Positions 1-6,901 of a stretch of DNA of 8,217 nucleotides are shown here, in pieces. Under the pieces are notes generated by a model. The model ran no database searches, was not told the DNA's origin, and saw only the letters and a list, made by a program, of their open reading frames with translations. The DNA is taken from positions 1 to 8,217 of the forward strand of contig DQSP01000091.1 in assembly GCA_015663215.1 (NCBI GenBank), given 5' to 3'. The position numbers and the translations under genes were made by a program. Origin of the DNA: Sulfurimonas sp. (GTDB lineage: Bacteria > Campylobacterota > Campylobacteria > Campylobacterales > Sulfurimonadaceae). Every line of letters starts with the position of its first letter. The first letter of the stretch is position 1.

Positions 1-193
1 AGCACAAGCATAGGTAATCTTTAGAAATCTCTATTGCATAATTTGGGTTAAAGCCTCTTCATGAGTCTTAAATGCACCCTCTTTCTCACCAATATTTTCG
101 ACAATTTTCTCATACAAAACCTCAGCCTCTGGCATCAAAAAAAAGTTTAAACTTTAAAGAAGAACTTCCTGCATTTATAACTGCTATCTTCAT
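1..193 (-). pseudogene. ackA: Acetate kinase, N-terminal part, reading frame broken and cut by window edge
   Basis: Acetate kinase converts acetyl phosphate and ADP to acetate and ATP in the cytoplasm, the step after Pta. The ATG at 193-191 directly follows the pta stop (TAGATG). It opens with MKIAVINAGSSSLKFKLF, which carries the N-terminal NAGSSSLKF phosphate-binding motif of the acetate/propionate kinase family. In this frame a TGA comes at 124-122. Skipping one T of the eight-T run (137-144) restores a plausible AckA continuation (LMPEAEVLYEKIVENIGEKE, then a stretch including THEEALTQIM) until a TAG at 33-31. From about position 34 to the edge the original frame reads IEISKDYLCLC, which also fits. 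This suggests a one-base insertion at the T run and a compensating one-base loss between about 58 and 34. The cause could be sequencing error near a contig end, real decay, or slippage. The gene identity is firm; its broken state is provisional. Confidence 0.8.
137..144. repeat. Eight-base A/T homopolymer at the ackA frameshift
   Basis: Eight consecutive A on the plus strand (eight T in the ackA coding strand) lie 17 codons into ackA. Seven T would keep the expected acetate kinase frame; eight give a stop within a few codons. The tract length is directly visible. Whether it varies between cells or is a base-calling error is unknown. Confidence 0.75.
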
Positions 194-2275
194 CTACTTC
201 TCTCCCGCTTGTATGGCTGTAATGGCTACTGTATTTACTATATCTTCGACTAAACAACCACGACTAAGATCATTTACTGGTTTATTTAGTCCTTGGAGTA
301 TTGGACCAATGGCAACTGCACTACTTGAACGCTGTACTGCTTTATAGGTATTGTTTCCTGTATTTAGGTCTGGAAATATAAGAATATTTGCTTCTCCTGC
401 TACTTTTGAGTTAGGGAGTTTTTTCTTTGCAACAGCCATGTTTACTGCGGCATCATATTGAATAGGACCCTCTATTAAAAGTTGGGGTGCTCTTTTTTTG
501 ATGAGTTTTGTTGCTTCTCTCACCTTGTCTACATCAGCACCAGAACCACTCTCTCCTGTTGAATAAGAGAGCATCGCGACCTTAGGTTCGATGTTAAAGA
601 CACGAGCAGTTTGAGCAGAAGCTAGAGCAATTTGGGCAAGTGTTGCGGCATCTGGGTCTTGGTTAATTGCACAATCCCCATAGACTAAAACCTTTGTATC
701 AAGGCACATAAAAAAGACACTCGATACTACTGAAACATTTGGGGCTGTTTTGATTATCTGAAGTGCTGGCCTGATTGTATCTCCAGTAGAGTTTATTGCC
801 CCACTTACCATGCCATCTGCATAACCTAACTCAACCATCATAGTAGCAAAGTAGTTAGCATGGTACATTGCATCTTTAGCCGCTCCAAGTGTTAAACCTT
901 TCTCTTTACGTATCTCATAGAACTTGTTTACAAATGTATCCATTAGTTCTGATTTAGTATGCTCTATTATCTGTGCTGCTTCTAATTTTAAACCTAAACG
1001 CAGGTACACTTCCTTTAGCTCCACAGGATCACCGAGTAAGATGATATTTGCTACACCACGGTTTATGACTATTTCAGCAGCTCGTAAAATCCTCTCATCG
1101 CTACTCTCAGGAAGAACAATGATTTTTTTCATAGCACTTGCCATAGCAAAGAGTTTATACTCAAACATGATAGGGGTCATCACATCACTTCTTGAGCTCT
1201 GTATCTTCTTTTCTATATATGGAGTATCTATACTAGCATTAAAGAGTCCTAAAGAGAGGGCTATTTTTCTAGTGCTATCTACACGTATTCTCGAGTGTAT
1301 TTTTGTCAGTTGACGGGCAGTATTGTATGTATCTGTTGTCACTGAAAGAAGAGGAATATTAAACTTACTTAGCCCTTTTATGAGTTTTTGAATGTTTGGA
1401 TGGGCTTTCATTCCTAATGGAAATATTATGCATGATATATTTGGATATTCATTAGAAAAAAGTGCACCATACAGACCAAGAATTATCTCTGATCGATCTG
1501 GTGGCACTATGACTAAGTCATCCTCTTCAATGAAATCTAAAAAGTTGTCGAGTGAGAGTGCAGCTACTTTTACAGCACGAATACTTCTCGTACTATCCTC
1601 TTTTGAGTAAAGGATAGGCTTTGCGTCTAAAGCTTCTAAAACATCTTGTATACTTAAAAGGCTTAACTCTTCTATCTCATCTAAGATATATGTTGTCTGT
1701 GCATAGTTTTTGAGCTTTTTACTCAAAGCATCATGTTTTTCTTTTTCTACTCTATTTATAAAAGTTGCGAAGTGTTTACAGCCTGAAGATGTAAGTGTTT
1801 TGTTCTCTCTTAAAACAGATTCATAGATTTCTTTTGGGCTAGAGTCTTTGGCATTTATGATGTTAATATATGAAGCCCCAAAGTTTTGTGCTATTTTCAT
1901 ATTTACATCAAAATCAATGTTGGCATTTAAAAAAGAGCTTCGTATCCCCTCACACAAAACAAAGTCATACTCTGCTTCTAGTTTTTTAAACTTATGGAGG
2001 AGTTGATTTATAAGCTCTTTTGTTTTGTTTTTAGAGATCATATCTTCTACATATGCAACATCAAAACCATATGCCTCTTCATAATCTATACATAGGTTAT
2101 AACGCTCTCGTATAAACTCTATATCTCCATCAACAATAGACTTTTTATAGATGATAGGACGAAAAAAAGCAACTCGCTCTAAGTTACGCTTGAGTATCTC
2201 CATCATTCCCATTGAGACAAATAGCATACCTGAGTTGACTTCTTTTGCTGATATAAACAGTGACTTTATTTTCAT
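194..2275 (-). CDS. pta: Phosphate acetyltransferase, long multi-domain form
   Basis: Pta interconverts acetyl-CoA plus phosphate and acetyl phosphate plus CoA in the cytoplasm. The 693-residue product, about the length of E. coli Pta, has three parts. Residues ~1-200 form a P-loop NTPase-like (AAA_26/BioD-like) domain whose loop lacks the Walker lysine (EVNSGMLFVSMG), as is also the case in E. coli Pta. Residues ~210-320 form a DRTGG regulatory domain (VIVPPDRSEIIL). Residues ~365-693 form the catalytic PTA_PTB domain, with MVSGAINSTGDTIRPALQII, GDCAINQDPDA, LSYSTGESGSGADVDKVREA and FPDLNTGNNTYKAVQR all intact. A TTG at 2284 and an ATG at 2281 are in frame, but ATG 2275 sits 9 nt after AAAGG (2289-2285), so I take it as the start. 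The gene is first in an operon with ackA. A TATACT -10 box lies at 2305-2300. Confidence 0.96.
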   Translation of the reverse strand: MKIKSLFISAKEVNSGMLFVSMGMMEILKRNLERVAFFRPIIYKKSIVDGDIEFIRERYNLCIDYEEAYGFDVAYVEDMISKNKTKELINQLLHKFKKLEAEYDFVLCEGIRSSFLNANIDFDVNMKIAQNFGASYINIINAKDSSPKEIYESVLRENKTLTSSGCKHFATFINRVEKEKHDALSKKLKNYAQTTYILDEIEELSLLSIQDVLEALDAKPILYSKEDSTRSIRAVKVAALSLDNFLDFIEEDDLVIVPPDRSEIILGLYGALFSNEYPNISCIIFPLGMKAHPNIQKLIKGLSKFNIPLLSVTTDTYNTARQLTKIHSRIRVDSTRKIALSLGLFNASIDTPYIEKKIQSSRSDVMTPIMFEYKLFAMASAMKKIIVLPESSDERILRAAEIVINRGVANIILLGDPVELKEVYLRLGLKLEAAQIIEHTKSELMDTFVNKFYEIRKEKGLTLGAAKDAMYHANYFATMMVELGYADGMVSGAINSTGDTIRPALQIIKTAPNVSVVSSVFFMCLDTKVLVYGDCAINQDPDAATLAQIALASAQTARVFNIEPKVAMLSYSTGESGSGADVDKVREATKLIKKRAPQLLIEGPIQYDAAVNMAVAKKKLPNSKVAGEANILIFPDLNTGNNTYKAVQRSSSAVAIGPILQGLNKPVNDLSRGCLVEDIVNTVAITAIQAGEK

Positions 2276-2299
2276 TAACATCAACCTTTATTTAAAACT

Positions 2300-2305
2300 A
2301 GTATA
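2300..2305 (-). promoter_or_regulatory. Candidate -10 box for the pta-ackA operon
   Basis: On the minus strand this reads TATACT, preceded by a T-rich stretch typical of Campylobacterota promoters, which often lack a conserved -35. Transcription would start near 2293, giving a leader of about 18 nt to the ATG at 2275. It shares most bases with the -10 box of the divergent gene. Confidence 0.5.
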
Positions 2306-2307
2306 AT
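2302..2307 (+). promoter_or_regulatory. Candidate -10 box (TATAAT) for the ychJ-like gene
   Basis: A consensus TATAAT ends 22 nt before the ATG at 2330. The start of transcription would be near 2314, leaving a leader of about 16 nt and a weak GGA Shine-Dalgarno at 2322-2324. No clear -35 is visible; the matching distance falls inside the pta leader. Confidence 0.55.
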
Positions 2308-2329
2308 TCTATCTAAAAAATGGATTCTT

Positions 2330-2776
2330 ATGTGTATATGTGGTTTAGATAAAGAGTATGAGAAATGTTGTGGTGAGATTATAAGTGCCGTGAGAGTTAT
2401 CAGTTCCCCTGAAGAGTTGATGCGCAGTAGATACTCTGCTTATGTAAATGCAGATGCTCGGTACTTACTTCTCAGCAGTGTAAAAGAGAATCAGTATGAA
2501 GCAGATATAGAACTCATAGAAGATTTTTCTTCTCATGTTGACTGGTTAAAACTCGATGTTTTAAAAGTTGATGATGAAAAAAATACTGTGGAGTTTAAAG
2601 CATACTACAGAGATAAAAAGCAGATACAAGTACTTCATGAAAAAAGTAATTTTGTCTTAGAAAATGGCGTTTGGAAGTACAAAGATGGTGAACTTTATAA
2701 CTCTAAAGTAGAGAGAAATGAGAGTTGTCCTTGCGGGAGTGGCAAAAAGTATAAAAAGTGCTGTGCTAAAAGCTAG
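2330..2776 (+). CDS. ychJ: YchJ family protein with two SEC-C zinc motifs
   Basis: This 148-residue protein matches E. coli YchJ (UPF0225) in length and layout. An N-terminal SEC-C motif has Cys2, Cys4, Cys13 and Cys14. A central NTF2-like domain (~residues 25-125) carries the diagnostic PEELMRSRYSAYVNADARYL and, near its end, FVLENGVWKYKDG. A C-terminal SEC-C motif, NESCPCGSGKKYKKCC, has Cys133, Cys135, Cys144 and Cys145. Both motifs have the same CxC-x8-CC spacing, expected to bind one zinc each. SEC-C motifs were first described at the C-terminus of SecA, but the role of YchJ itself is not established to my knowledge. The first zinc ligand follows the initiator methionine directly, and no ATG, GTG or TTG lies in frame just upstream, so the start is secure. 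The gene converges with the GNAT gene, and the two stop codons overlap. Confidence 0.9.
   Translation: MCICGLDKEYEKCCGEIISAVRVISSPEELMRSRYSAYVNADARYLLLSSVKENQYEADIELIEDFSSHVDWLKLDVLKVDDEKNTVEFKAYYRDKKQIQVLHEKSNFVLENGVWKYKDGELYNSKVERNESCPCGSGKKYKKCCAKS
2773..2776. other. CTAG palindrome supplying both convergent stop codons
   Basis: Plus-strand TAG (2774-2776) ends the ychJ-like gene and minus-strand TAG (2775-2773) ends the GNAT gene; both lie in the four bases CTAG. No terminator hairpin exists between the two genes, so transcripts would run into each other antisense. Confidence 0.9.
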
Positions 2777-3108
2777 TTAGCATATACTACTTTTTCACAC
2801 ATAGCAGTTTTTGCATAAGACTTTAAGTAGTCCAGCATCTCTTTACCAAAGCCTTTTGAACGATAAGGGGCATCTGTTACAAAGTCAAATACAAAAAGGT
2901 GGCGTTTATCGTAAAAGTTTGTCTGTACAGCAACTCCTGCATAAGTTATGAGTTTATCCCTCTCAAATAGACCTATCATTTTATAGTCCATGTGTCGCAT
3001 ATCATAAACTAAATCATCAAATTCTTTAAAGCTCAAGTCATCTCGAAGTTGCGATAAAACTTCATACACTACATCTAACTCTTTTAAATTCATCTCTCGT
3101 ATTTGCAT
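2773..3108 (-). CDS. Short GNAT-family N-acetyltransferase, C-terminus apparently missing
   Basis: The product has 111 residues. It shows the N-terminal half of a GNAT fold: a first strand and helix (MQIREMNLKELDVVYEVLSQL), central strands (GLFERDKLITYAGVAV, LFVFDFVTDAPYR) and the acetyl-CoA pyrophosphate-binding loop RSKGFGKEMLDYL (Arg83, Gly86, Gly88; the Q/RxxGxG/A motif). GNAT proteins usually run 140-150 residues or more and end with a helix and strand carrying an H.FYEK.GF-like segment; here the chain stops at CEKVVYAN, right after the sixth strand should begin. Other frames past the stop show no such segment, so this looks like a deletion rather than a simple frameshift. The start at 3108 has AAGGA (3123-3119) 10 nt upstream. 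The substrate cannot be told; the enzyme may be inactive. Confidence 0.75.
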   Translation of the reverse strand: MQIREMNLKELDVVYEVLSQLRDDLSFKEFDDLVYDMRHMDYKMIGLFERDKLITYAGVAVQTNFYDKRHLFVFDFVTDAPYRSKGFGKEMLDYLKSYAKTAMCEKVVYAN

Positions 3109-3154
3109 CTATCAGTTTTCCTTATTTATATTTTGTATTTTATACTAATTTAGT

Positions 3155-3160
3155 TACAAT
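3155..3160 (+). promoter_or_regulatory. Candidate -10 box for gltA in the divergent region
   Basis: TACAAT with T-rich sequence upstream lies 34 nt before the gltA ATG; transcription would start near 3167. The 86-bp gap (3109-3194) is very AT-rich and also must drive the GNAT gene leftward; a minus-strand TATAAA at 3144-3139 is a weak candidate for that. No clear operator is visible. Confidence 0.5.
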
Positions 3161-3194
3161 AGAAACATTAAATATTTTCTTTGAAGGATATACC

Positions 3195-4475
3195 ATGCCT
3201 AACACAGTAACAATAACAGACAACAGAACAGGAAAAAGTTATGATTTAAAAATTTTAGATGGTACTAGAGGACCTAGTGTTGTAGATATATCAAATTTTT
3301 ATGCTGAAACTGGTCTATTTACATATGATAATGGTTATACATCTACTGCTAGTTGTAACTCTTCTATCACTTATATCGATGGTGACAAAGGGGAACTTCG
3401 ATATCGCGGTATTGAGATAGAAGAGTTAGCAAAGAGTAAGAGTTACTTAGAAGTCTGCTACCTTTTGTTAAATGACTCTATGCCTAATGAACTACAAACA
3501 AAAGAATTTGACCTAGAACTTCGCCATCGTTCTTTTTTAAATGAAGAACTTGCCCAACTCTTTCGAGCTTTTCCAGCAGGTTCTCACCCTATGGCAACAC
3601 TTACAGCTGCAACAGCTGCCCTCTCGACCTTTCACTTTAACCATTTGGAATTATGCAAAGAGAGTGAATACCAGAGAATGGCAAGGCGCATAGTTGCTAA
3701 AATGCCTACAATCGCCGCGTTTGCATATAGACAATCCATTGGAGCATGTTTTATTCAGCCTGACATTACTAAAAGCTATACAGAGAACTTTCTTTATATG
3801 ATGCGTGCTTATCCTGGTGGAAAAATGCACATAGACTTAGATGGTGAACGAGCTATAAAAGAGATAGAGATAAAAGCACTCGATACCATCTTTATCCTCC
3901 ATGCTGACCATGAACAAAATGCTTCTACCACAAGTGTAAGAAATGTAGCTTCAACAGGAGCACACCCTTATGTAGCTATAAGTGCTGGGGTATCTGCTCT
4001 TTGGGGGCGAGCTCATGGCGGAGCGAATGAGTCCGTTATTAAACAGCTTGAGATGATAGGCAGTGTTGAGAATGTAGATGCTTTTATAGCACGAGCAAAA
4101 GACCCTGATGATGAGTTTAAACTTATGGGTTTTGGACATCGTGTTTACAAAAACTTTGACCCAAGAGCAAAAGTTTTAAAAGAGTTACAACTACAACTCC
4201 AAGATGAACTCAAACTTGACTCAAATCTTATGAAAATTGCAAGAAAGATAGAAGAAATAGCACTAAATGATGAATACTTTGTAAGTAGAAAACTTTATCC
4301 CAACATAGACTTTTATTCTGGAATCATTTTAACTGCACTACAAATTCCAACTTCAATGTTTACTCCTATTTTCGTAATTGGACGTACTGTTGGATGGATT
4401 ACCCAGTGGATTGAGTTTAAACAAGGTAAAGGCATGAAGATTGCCCGTCCTCGACAACTATATTTAGGTAAATAA
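3195..4475 (+). CDS. gltA: Citrate synthase (type II, bacterial hexameric form)
   Basis: Citrate synthase condenses acetyl-CoA and oxaloacetate to citrate and CoA in the cytoplasm. The 426-residue product matches the length of the Gram-negative hexameric enzyme. An N-terminal small beta domain (~1-55) precedes the all-alpha citrate synthase fold. The catalytic triad is present: His274 in WGRAHGGANE, His315 in GFGHRVYKNFDPRA and Asp372 in YPNIDFYSGI, each at E. coli numbering (264, 305, 362) plus 10. HADHEQNAST (236-245) and IARPRQLYLG near the C-terminus are also typical. The start has a strong GAAGGA (3183-3188) 6 nt upstream. It is transcribed alone, away from pta-ackA, which shares its acetyl-CoA substrate. 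One oddity is Arg272, where E. coli has proline in WGPAHGG. Confidence 0.97.
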   Translation: MPNTVTITDNRTGKSYDLKILDGTRGPSVVDISNFYAETGLFTYDNGYTSTASCNSSITYIDGDKGELRYRGIEIEELAKSKSYLEVCYLLLNDSMPNELQTKEFDLELRHRSFLNEELAQLFRAFPAGSHPMATLTAATAALSTFHFNHLELCKESEYQRMARRIVAKMPTIAAFAYRQSIGACFIQPDITKSYTENFLYMMRAYPGGKMHIDLDGERAIKEIEIKALDTIFILHADHEQNASTTSVRNVASTGAHPYVAISAGVSALWGRAHGGANESVIKQLEMIGSVENVDAFIARAKDPDDEFKLMGFGHRVYKNFDPRAKVLKELQLQLQDELKLDSNLMKIARKIEEIALNDEYFVSRKLYPNIDFYSGIILTALQIPTSMFTPIFVIGRTVGWITQWIEFKQGKGMKIARPRQLYLGK

Positions 4476-4477
4476 CT

Positions 4478-4501
4478 TAGACTACTTATGCAAGAAGTCT
4501 A
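4478..4501 (+). terminator. Candidate terminator hairpin after gltA
   Basis: Two bases after the gltA stop, TAGACT pairs with AGTCTA and CTT with AAG, separated by one A-A mismatch, around the loop ATGC. The stem is AT-rich and is followed by ATTAAATTATG rather than a T run, so intrinsic termination would be weak. Some read-through into the chemoreceptor gene is likely. Confidence 0.45.
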
Positions 4502-4538
4502 TTAAATTATGTAAGAATATAAAAAATTAATATTATGC

Positions 4539-4541
4539 AGG
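4539..4541 (+). promoter_or_regulatory. Shine-Dalgarno AGG deciding the chemoreceptor start
   Basis: An AGG sits 8 nt before the ATG at 4550. The in-frame ATG at 4535 lies upstream of it and has no Shine-Dalgarno of its own (only A and T residues precede it). This favours 4550 and a 756-residue protein beginning [17 protein letters not shown] at 4518-4523 is a possible -10 box, also more consistent with the later start. Confidence 0.5.
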
Positions 4542-4549
4542 TACACCAA

Positions 4550-6820
4550 ATGAATACAAAAAGCATCAACTTTAGAATAATTACATTTTTTATCATGGCT
4601 TCTGTGATACTCGGTTTCGGAGTCGCTTATGCGGTGAGTCAAAGTGCAAAAAATGAAATTCTAAACACAAGAATGGAACAGATGAGTTCTATAAAAATGA
4701 GTAAGATTCAACATATTGAAGATTATTTTGAAGAGATGAAATATATTCTAAATTCTCATGCTAACAATAGTAATACTGTGCAACTTTTATGGAACTATGA
4801 TGAAGCTTTAGAAAACCTTGAAGAACTGGATATAGACAGAGATAAGATAAAAAATGCTTTAATGGCATACTATAAAAATTCATACTTAGCAAATAACAAC
4901 TATGACCTAGTTGGTGCACCATCAAAACGAGAGCTCAGTAAATACTTACCTCAAAGTGACAAAGCTTTAGTCTTGCAGTACCTATACATCATTAAAAATC
5001 CAAATCCCTATAATAAAAAAGAACTCCATAAAATGGATAAAGAGTTTCAAACGGAATACTCTGAGCTTCATGTACAACAACATCCTATTATGAGTGCAAT
5101 TTTAAAAGAGTTTGGACGTAATGATCTCTACTTGGTTAATGCAAGCGGTGACATTGTCTATAGTGTACTCAAAAACACCGATACAGGAACTAACCTTTTA
5201 GAAGGCACATACTCAGATACAGGTCTTGCACGTGCTTTTAAAAAGACTCAAAAAGCCAAACGAGGGCAAGCCATATTTGAAGATTTTTCTATTTATGAAC
5301 CTGCATACAATACAGAAGTTGCTTTTATAGGTATGCCAATCTATTTTGGTGAAGATAATGAGGGTTCAATTATTTTTCAATTACCAAAAAATAAAATCAA
5401 TCAAATCATGAACTTTAACAATCAAGTGGATAAAGTTGGACTTGGGAAAAGTGGAGAAGCTTTTCTTGTAGGAACAGACTTAACAATGCGTAATGACAGC
5501 CGTTTTTTAAATAAAATACAAGCTTTTGATACAGCGACTCAAAAAGCGAAGACTACTATTGGAAACTACAAGGTAGACACATCAACTGTTAGAGATGCAC
5601 TAGCTGGTACTAGTAAAACAACACTTGGTATAGATTATCTTAATAATCCTGTGATTCTTTCCTATGCACCAGTCAAAGTTTATAATGAAAAATGGGCAAT
5701 AATTGTCAAAATTGATGAAAATGAAGCACTAGCATCTGCTAATGAAAATTTTCTTACAGCTCTTATAGGAACGGCTGTATTTATAGCACTTATTATAATT
5801 ATCTCTCTTATTATAATTAAAATTATCATTATTAACAAATTGCAAACACTCCAAAAAGCGACATATGACTTAGCAAAAGGTGAAGGTGATTTAACGAATC
5901 GAATTAAAGTTGCCAAAGGTGATGAGATATCTATAGTAGCTCAAAATATAAATGAGTTCATAGAGAAAGTACGAGTGACAGTAAGTGAAGCAACAAGTAC
6001 ATCAAATAGTAATACTCAGATAGCTACAACACTCTCACGTGCTTCTGTTGATATGAAAGCAAAAGCAGAAGATGAGAGCAGAATCGTTCATGAAGTGGCT
6101 CGTGATGGTCAAGACCTGCAAAATATTTTAAGTGTTTCTATTGAACAAGCTAAACAAACAAAAGAGAACATTGACAACACAGGAAACACACTCAAAAATG
6201 TAAATGAGCAGATTGTTAAACTTGCTAACAACATCGAAGAAAGAAGTCATGATGAGCTTGAACTCGCACAAAAGCTCGTTGAGTTAAGTTCTGAAACATC
6301 TGCTGTTAAAAATGTACTTGAAGTTATTGCAGATATTGCTGACCAGACTAATCTGCTTGCTCTAAACGCAGCTATTGAAGCTGCTCGTGCAGGTGAGCAT
6401 GGTCGCGGTTTTGCTGTTGTTGCTGATGAAGTACGAAAACTTGCAGAACGCACACAAAAATCACTTTCAGAGATAAACACGACTATCAGTGTTATTACTC
6501 AGTCTGTAAATGATGCGAGTGAGCATATGTCAACAAACGCTAAAGCTATAGAAGCACTTTCGCAAAATGCCAATGAAGCTGAAAAAGATATTAACTCTAG
6601 CGTTCATGCCATAGAAGAGTCTATCGTACAAGTTGATGAAACAGTAACTGGTTATATAAACAACTCCAAAACTATTGCTACGATGATAGATAAAGTCTCA
6701 AGTATTGAAAAGATATCTCAAGAAAATCAAGCAACAGTAGAAGAGATTTCTGATGCATCATCGAACTTAATGCAGATGACAAATAATCTCAATGACCTCC
6801 TTCAAGGTTACAAAACTTAG
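4550..6820 (+). CDS. Methyl-accepting chemotaxis protein with large double-Cache-like periplasmic sensor
   Basis: This inner-membrane chemoreceptor passes ligand signals to CheA/CheW. Numbered from 4550 (756 residues), TM1 is ~8-29. The periplasmic region (~30-400) opens with a helical segment. Two Cache-like units follow: one around [12 protein letters not shown] (194-205) and [20 protein letters not shown], the other from AFLVGTD (304-310) to [24 protein letters not shown] (ends 389). TM2 is ~401-428, unusually long and rich in isoleucine. A HAMP domain (~427-480) with GEGDLTNRI follows. The cytoplasmic coiled coil has the conserved hairpin tip from [20 protein letters not shown] to [16 protein letters not shown] (591-635). 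There is no C-terminal NWETF-type pentapeptide, so CheR/CheB would not be tethered in the E. coli manner. The ligand is unknown. No sigma-28 or sigma-54 promoter is obvious, and no other che gene is in view. Confidence 0.95.
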   Translation: MNTKSINFRIITFFIMASVILGFGVAYAVSQSAKNEILNTRMEQMSSIKMSKIQHIEDYFEEMKYILNSHANNSNTVQLLWNYDEALENLEELDIDRDKIKNALMAYYKNSYLANNNYDLVGAPSKRELSKYLPQSDKALVLQYLYIIKNPNPYNKKELHKMDKEFQTEYSELHVQQHPIMSAILKEFGRNDLYLVNASGDIVYSVLKNTDTGTNLLEGTYSDTGLARAFKKTQKAKRGQAIFEDFSIYEPAYNTEVAFIGMPIYFGEDNEGSIIFQLPKNKINQIMNFNNQVDKVGLGKSGEAFLVGTDLTMRNDSRFLNKIQAFDTATQKAKTTIGNYKVDTSTVRDALAGTSKTTLGIDYLNNPVILSYAPVKVYNEKWAIIVKIDENEALASANENFLTALIGTAVFIALIIIISLIIIKIIIINKLQTLQKATYDLAKGEGDLTNRIKVAKGDEISIVAQNINEFIEKVRVTVSEATSTSNSNTQIATTLSRASVDMKAKAEDESRIVHEVARDGQDLQNILSVSIEQAKQTKENIDNTGNTLKNVNEQIVKLANNIEERSHDELELAQKLVELSSETSAVKNVLEVIADIADQTNLLALNAAIEAARAGEHGRGFAVVADEVRKLAERTQKSLSEINTTISVITQSVNDASEHMSTNAKAIEALSQNANEAEKDINSSVHAIEESIVQVDETVTGYINNSKTIATMIDKVSSIEKISQENQATVEEISDASSNLMQMTNNLNDLLQGYKT
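5789..5824 (+). repeat. 18-bp tandem duplication inside the TM2 coding sequence
   Basis: A 13-base unit beginning CTTATTATAATTA occurs at 5789 and again at 5807, exactly six codons apart, encoding LIIIIS then LIIIKI. It lies in the second transmembrane segment of the chemoreceptor, which is about 28 residues long. The pattern fits an in-frame slippage duplication, though low-complexity isoleucine codons could produce it without one. Confidence 0.55.
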
Positions 6821-6852
6821 ATAACAGTTTTCAATCAACATCTTTTAAACGA

Positions 6853-6891
6853 CACTTAGGTATAATCGCGAAATTAAAATATACCTAAGTG
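6853..6891. repeat. 12-bp perfect inverted repeat upstream of the ABC-F gene
   Basis: CACTTAGGTATA (6853-6864) is the exact reverse complement of TATACCTAAGTG (6880-6891), with a 15-base spacer ATCGCGAAATTAAAA. The left arm overlaps a TATAAT -10 box (6861-6866) and the right arm overlaps the Shine-Dalgarno region (6887-6893). It may be an operator for a dimeric regulator, or an RNA hairpin in transcripts coming from upstream. It lacks a following T run, so it is a poor intrinsic terminator. Confidence 0.8.
6861..6866 (+). promoter_or_regulatory. Candidate -10 box (TATAAT) for the ABC-F gene
   Basis: A consensus TATAAT sits 35 nt before the ATG at 6902, within the left arm of the inverted repeat; transcription would begin near 6873, after the left arm. 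No convincing -35 is present, in keeping with the other promoters here. Confidence 0.55.
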
Positions 6892-6893
6892 AG
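6887..6893 (+). promoter_or_regulatory. Ribosome binding site of the ABC-F gene, inside the repeat arm
   Basis: AAGTGAG resembles AAGGAG and ends 8 nt before the ATG. Five of its seven bases belong to the right arm of the inverted repeat, so pairing with the left arm would hide it in any transcript that contains both arms. Confidence 0.5.
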
Positions 6894-6901
6894 CAATAAT
6901 C

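Noticed and set aside
72..347. Plus-strand open frame at the left edge
   Set aside because: It crosses the ackA start and pta end antisense; the minus-strand assignment is far stronger.
924..1610. Plus-strand open frames opposite pta (924-1313 and 1392-1610)
   Set aside because: They are antisense to well conserved pta coding sequence, show no ribosome binding site and give no recognisable domain.
2276..2284. Longer pta start at TTG 2284 or ATG 2281
   Set aside because: These lie 0-3 nt from the AAAGG Shine-Dalgarno, too close for initiation; ATG 2275 has a 9-nt spacing and begins the family-typical MKIKSLFISA.
2700..2775. GNAT C-terminus recoverable by a frameshift past its stop
   Set aside because: None of the other minus-strand frames beyond 2773 shows a GNAT motif B-like segment; the sequence there is the ychJ zinc-motif coding region.
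3951..4139. Minus-strand open frame opposite gltA
   Set aside because: It is a shadow of the highly conserved citrate synthase active-site region and has no supporting signal.
5680..6480. Minus-strand open frames opposite the chemoreceptor (5680-5916 and 6247-6480)
   Set aside because: Their low-complexity translation mirrors the TM2 and coiled-coil codons; there is no independent evidence of a gene.
6853..6891. Inverted repeat as the intrinsic terminator of the chemoreceptor gene
   Set aside because: No T run follows the right arm, the loop is long, and the arms overlap the next gene's promoter and ribosome binding site, so a regulatory role fits better.
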